NCBI GenBank assembly: GCA_025061245.1
Contig: JANZKD010000105.1
Coordinates: forward strand, 1-5,393
Direction of reading: 5' to 3'
Length of the DNA: 5,393 nt
DNA from: Candidatus Culexmicrobium profundum
GTDB taxonomy: Archaea; Thermoproteota; Methanomethylicia; Culexarchaeales; Culexmicrobiaceae
Part shown: piece by piece, positions 5,359 through 5,393 of the stretch
How the letters are laid out: every line of letters starts with the position of its first letter
Numbering within the stretch: the stretch's first letter is position 1
The notes under the pieces: generated by a model
What the model saw: the letters and a program-made list of their open reading frames with translations, nothing else
Told to the model about the DNA's origin: nothing
Database searches by the model: none
Made by a program: the position numbers and the translations under genes

Positions 5359-5393
5359 TTAAACCTCCAATAAGCCCAATGCCCTCTCAATAT
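5359..5393 (-). CDS. C-terminal end of upstream gene, probably translation initiation factor aIF6
   Basis: Only the last ten codons and the TAA stop (5361-5359) are visible, reading IERALGLLEV on the minus strand. One other frame is open to the window edge but ends at a TGA inside rpl18a; this frame fits best because its stop falls exactly at the rpl18a start and the rpl18a Shine-Dalgarno site lies in its last codons. The product cannot be recognised from ten residues. aIF6, the anti-association factor of the 50S subunit, is named only because it normally precedes LX in this archaeal cluster; rpl31e would be the second choice. Confidence 0.5.
   Translation of the reverse strand, partial: IERALGLLEV

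Noticed and set aside
1..5393. tRNA/rRNA genes, CRISPR arrays, insertion sequences or defence systems
   Set aside because: Nearly the whole window is occupied by identified protein genes. The remaining gaps are each about 100 bases or shorter and show none of these structures.

Overview
The window is a block of archaeal informational genes, and every real gene lies on the minus strand, so transcription runs from high to low coordinates. The order is the familiar archaeal run: (aIF6 tail) – rpl18a/LX – prefoldin alpha – ftsY – [argF] – secE – spt5/nusG – rpl11 – rpl1 – rplP0/L10 (cut by the window edge). Archaeal-type L18a, prefoldin alpha, Sec61-gamma-like SecE, NGN+KOW Spt5 and P0-type L10 leave no doubt about the domain. 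Roughly 40% G+C by eye, this gene order and the protein style are compatible with a TACK-type (Thermoproteota-like) archaeon. I cannot name a lineage from the sequence alone.

Region by region (5' to 3' of the transcripts). The last ten codons and stop of an upstream gene, probably aIF6, occupy 5393-5359. Rpl18a and pfdA follow, joined by a TTGA stop/start overlap, then ftsY after 14 bases. A 53-base gap precedes argF, a complete ornithine carbamoyltransferase that is not part of the usual cluster. A 70-base gap with a promoter-like element precedes secE, a 56-residue gene too short for ordinary ORF thresholds, and spt5 starts 11 bases after it. Between spt5 and rpl11 a gap of about 100 bases carries the best TATA/BRE-like element in the window. 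rpl11, rpl1 and L10 follow with gaps of 5 and 18 bases.

The genes cover ribosome assembly and structure (aIF6, L18a, L11, L1, L10), co-translational folding and export (prefoldin, the SRP receptor FtsY, SecE) and transcription elongation (Spt5). One arginine biosynthesis enzyme sits in their midst. Shine-Dalgarno sequences are clear in front of nearly every gene, and several starts are non-ATG (TTG for pfdA and ftsY, GTG for argF, TTG preferred for rpl11).

I found no mobile element, CRISPR array, RNA gene or evidence of a novel multi-gene system. The points most worth a second look are the argF insertion, a Met-to-Ala change in its ornithine-binding SMG loop, the hidden secE, and the inferred transcription units.
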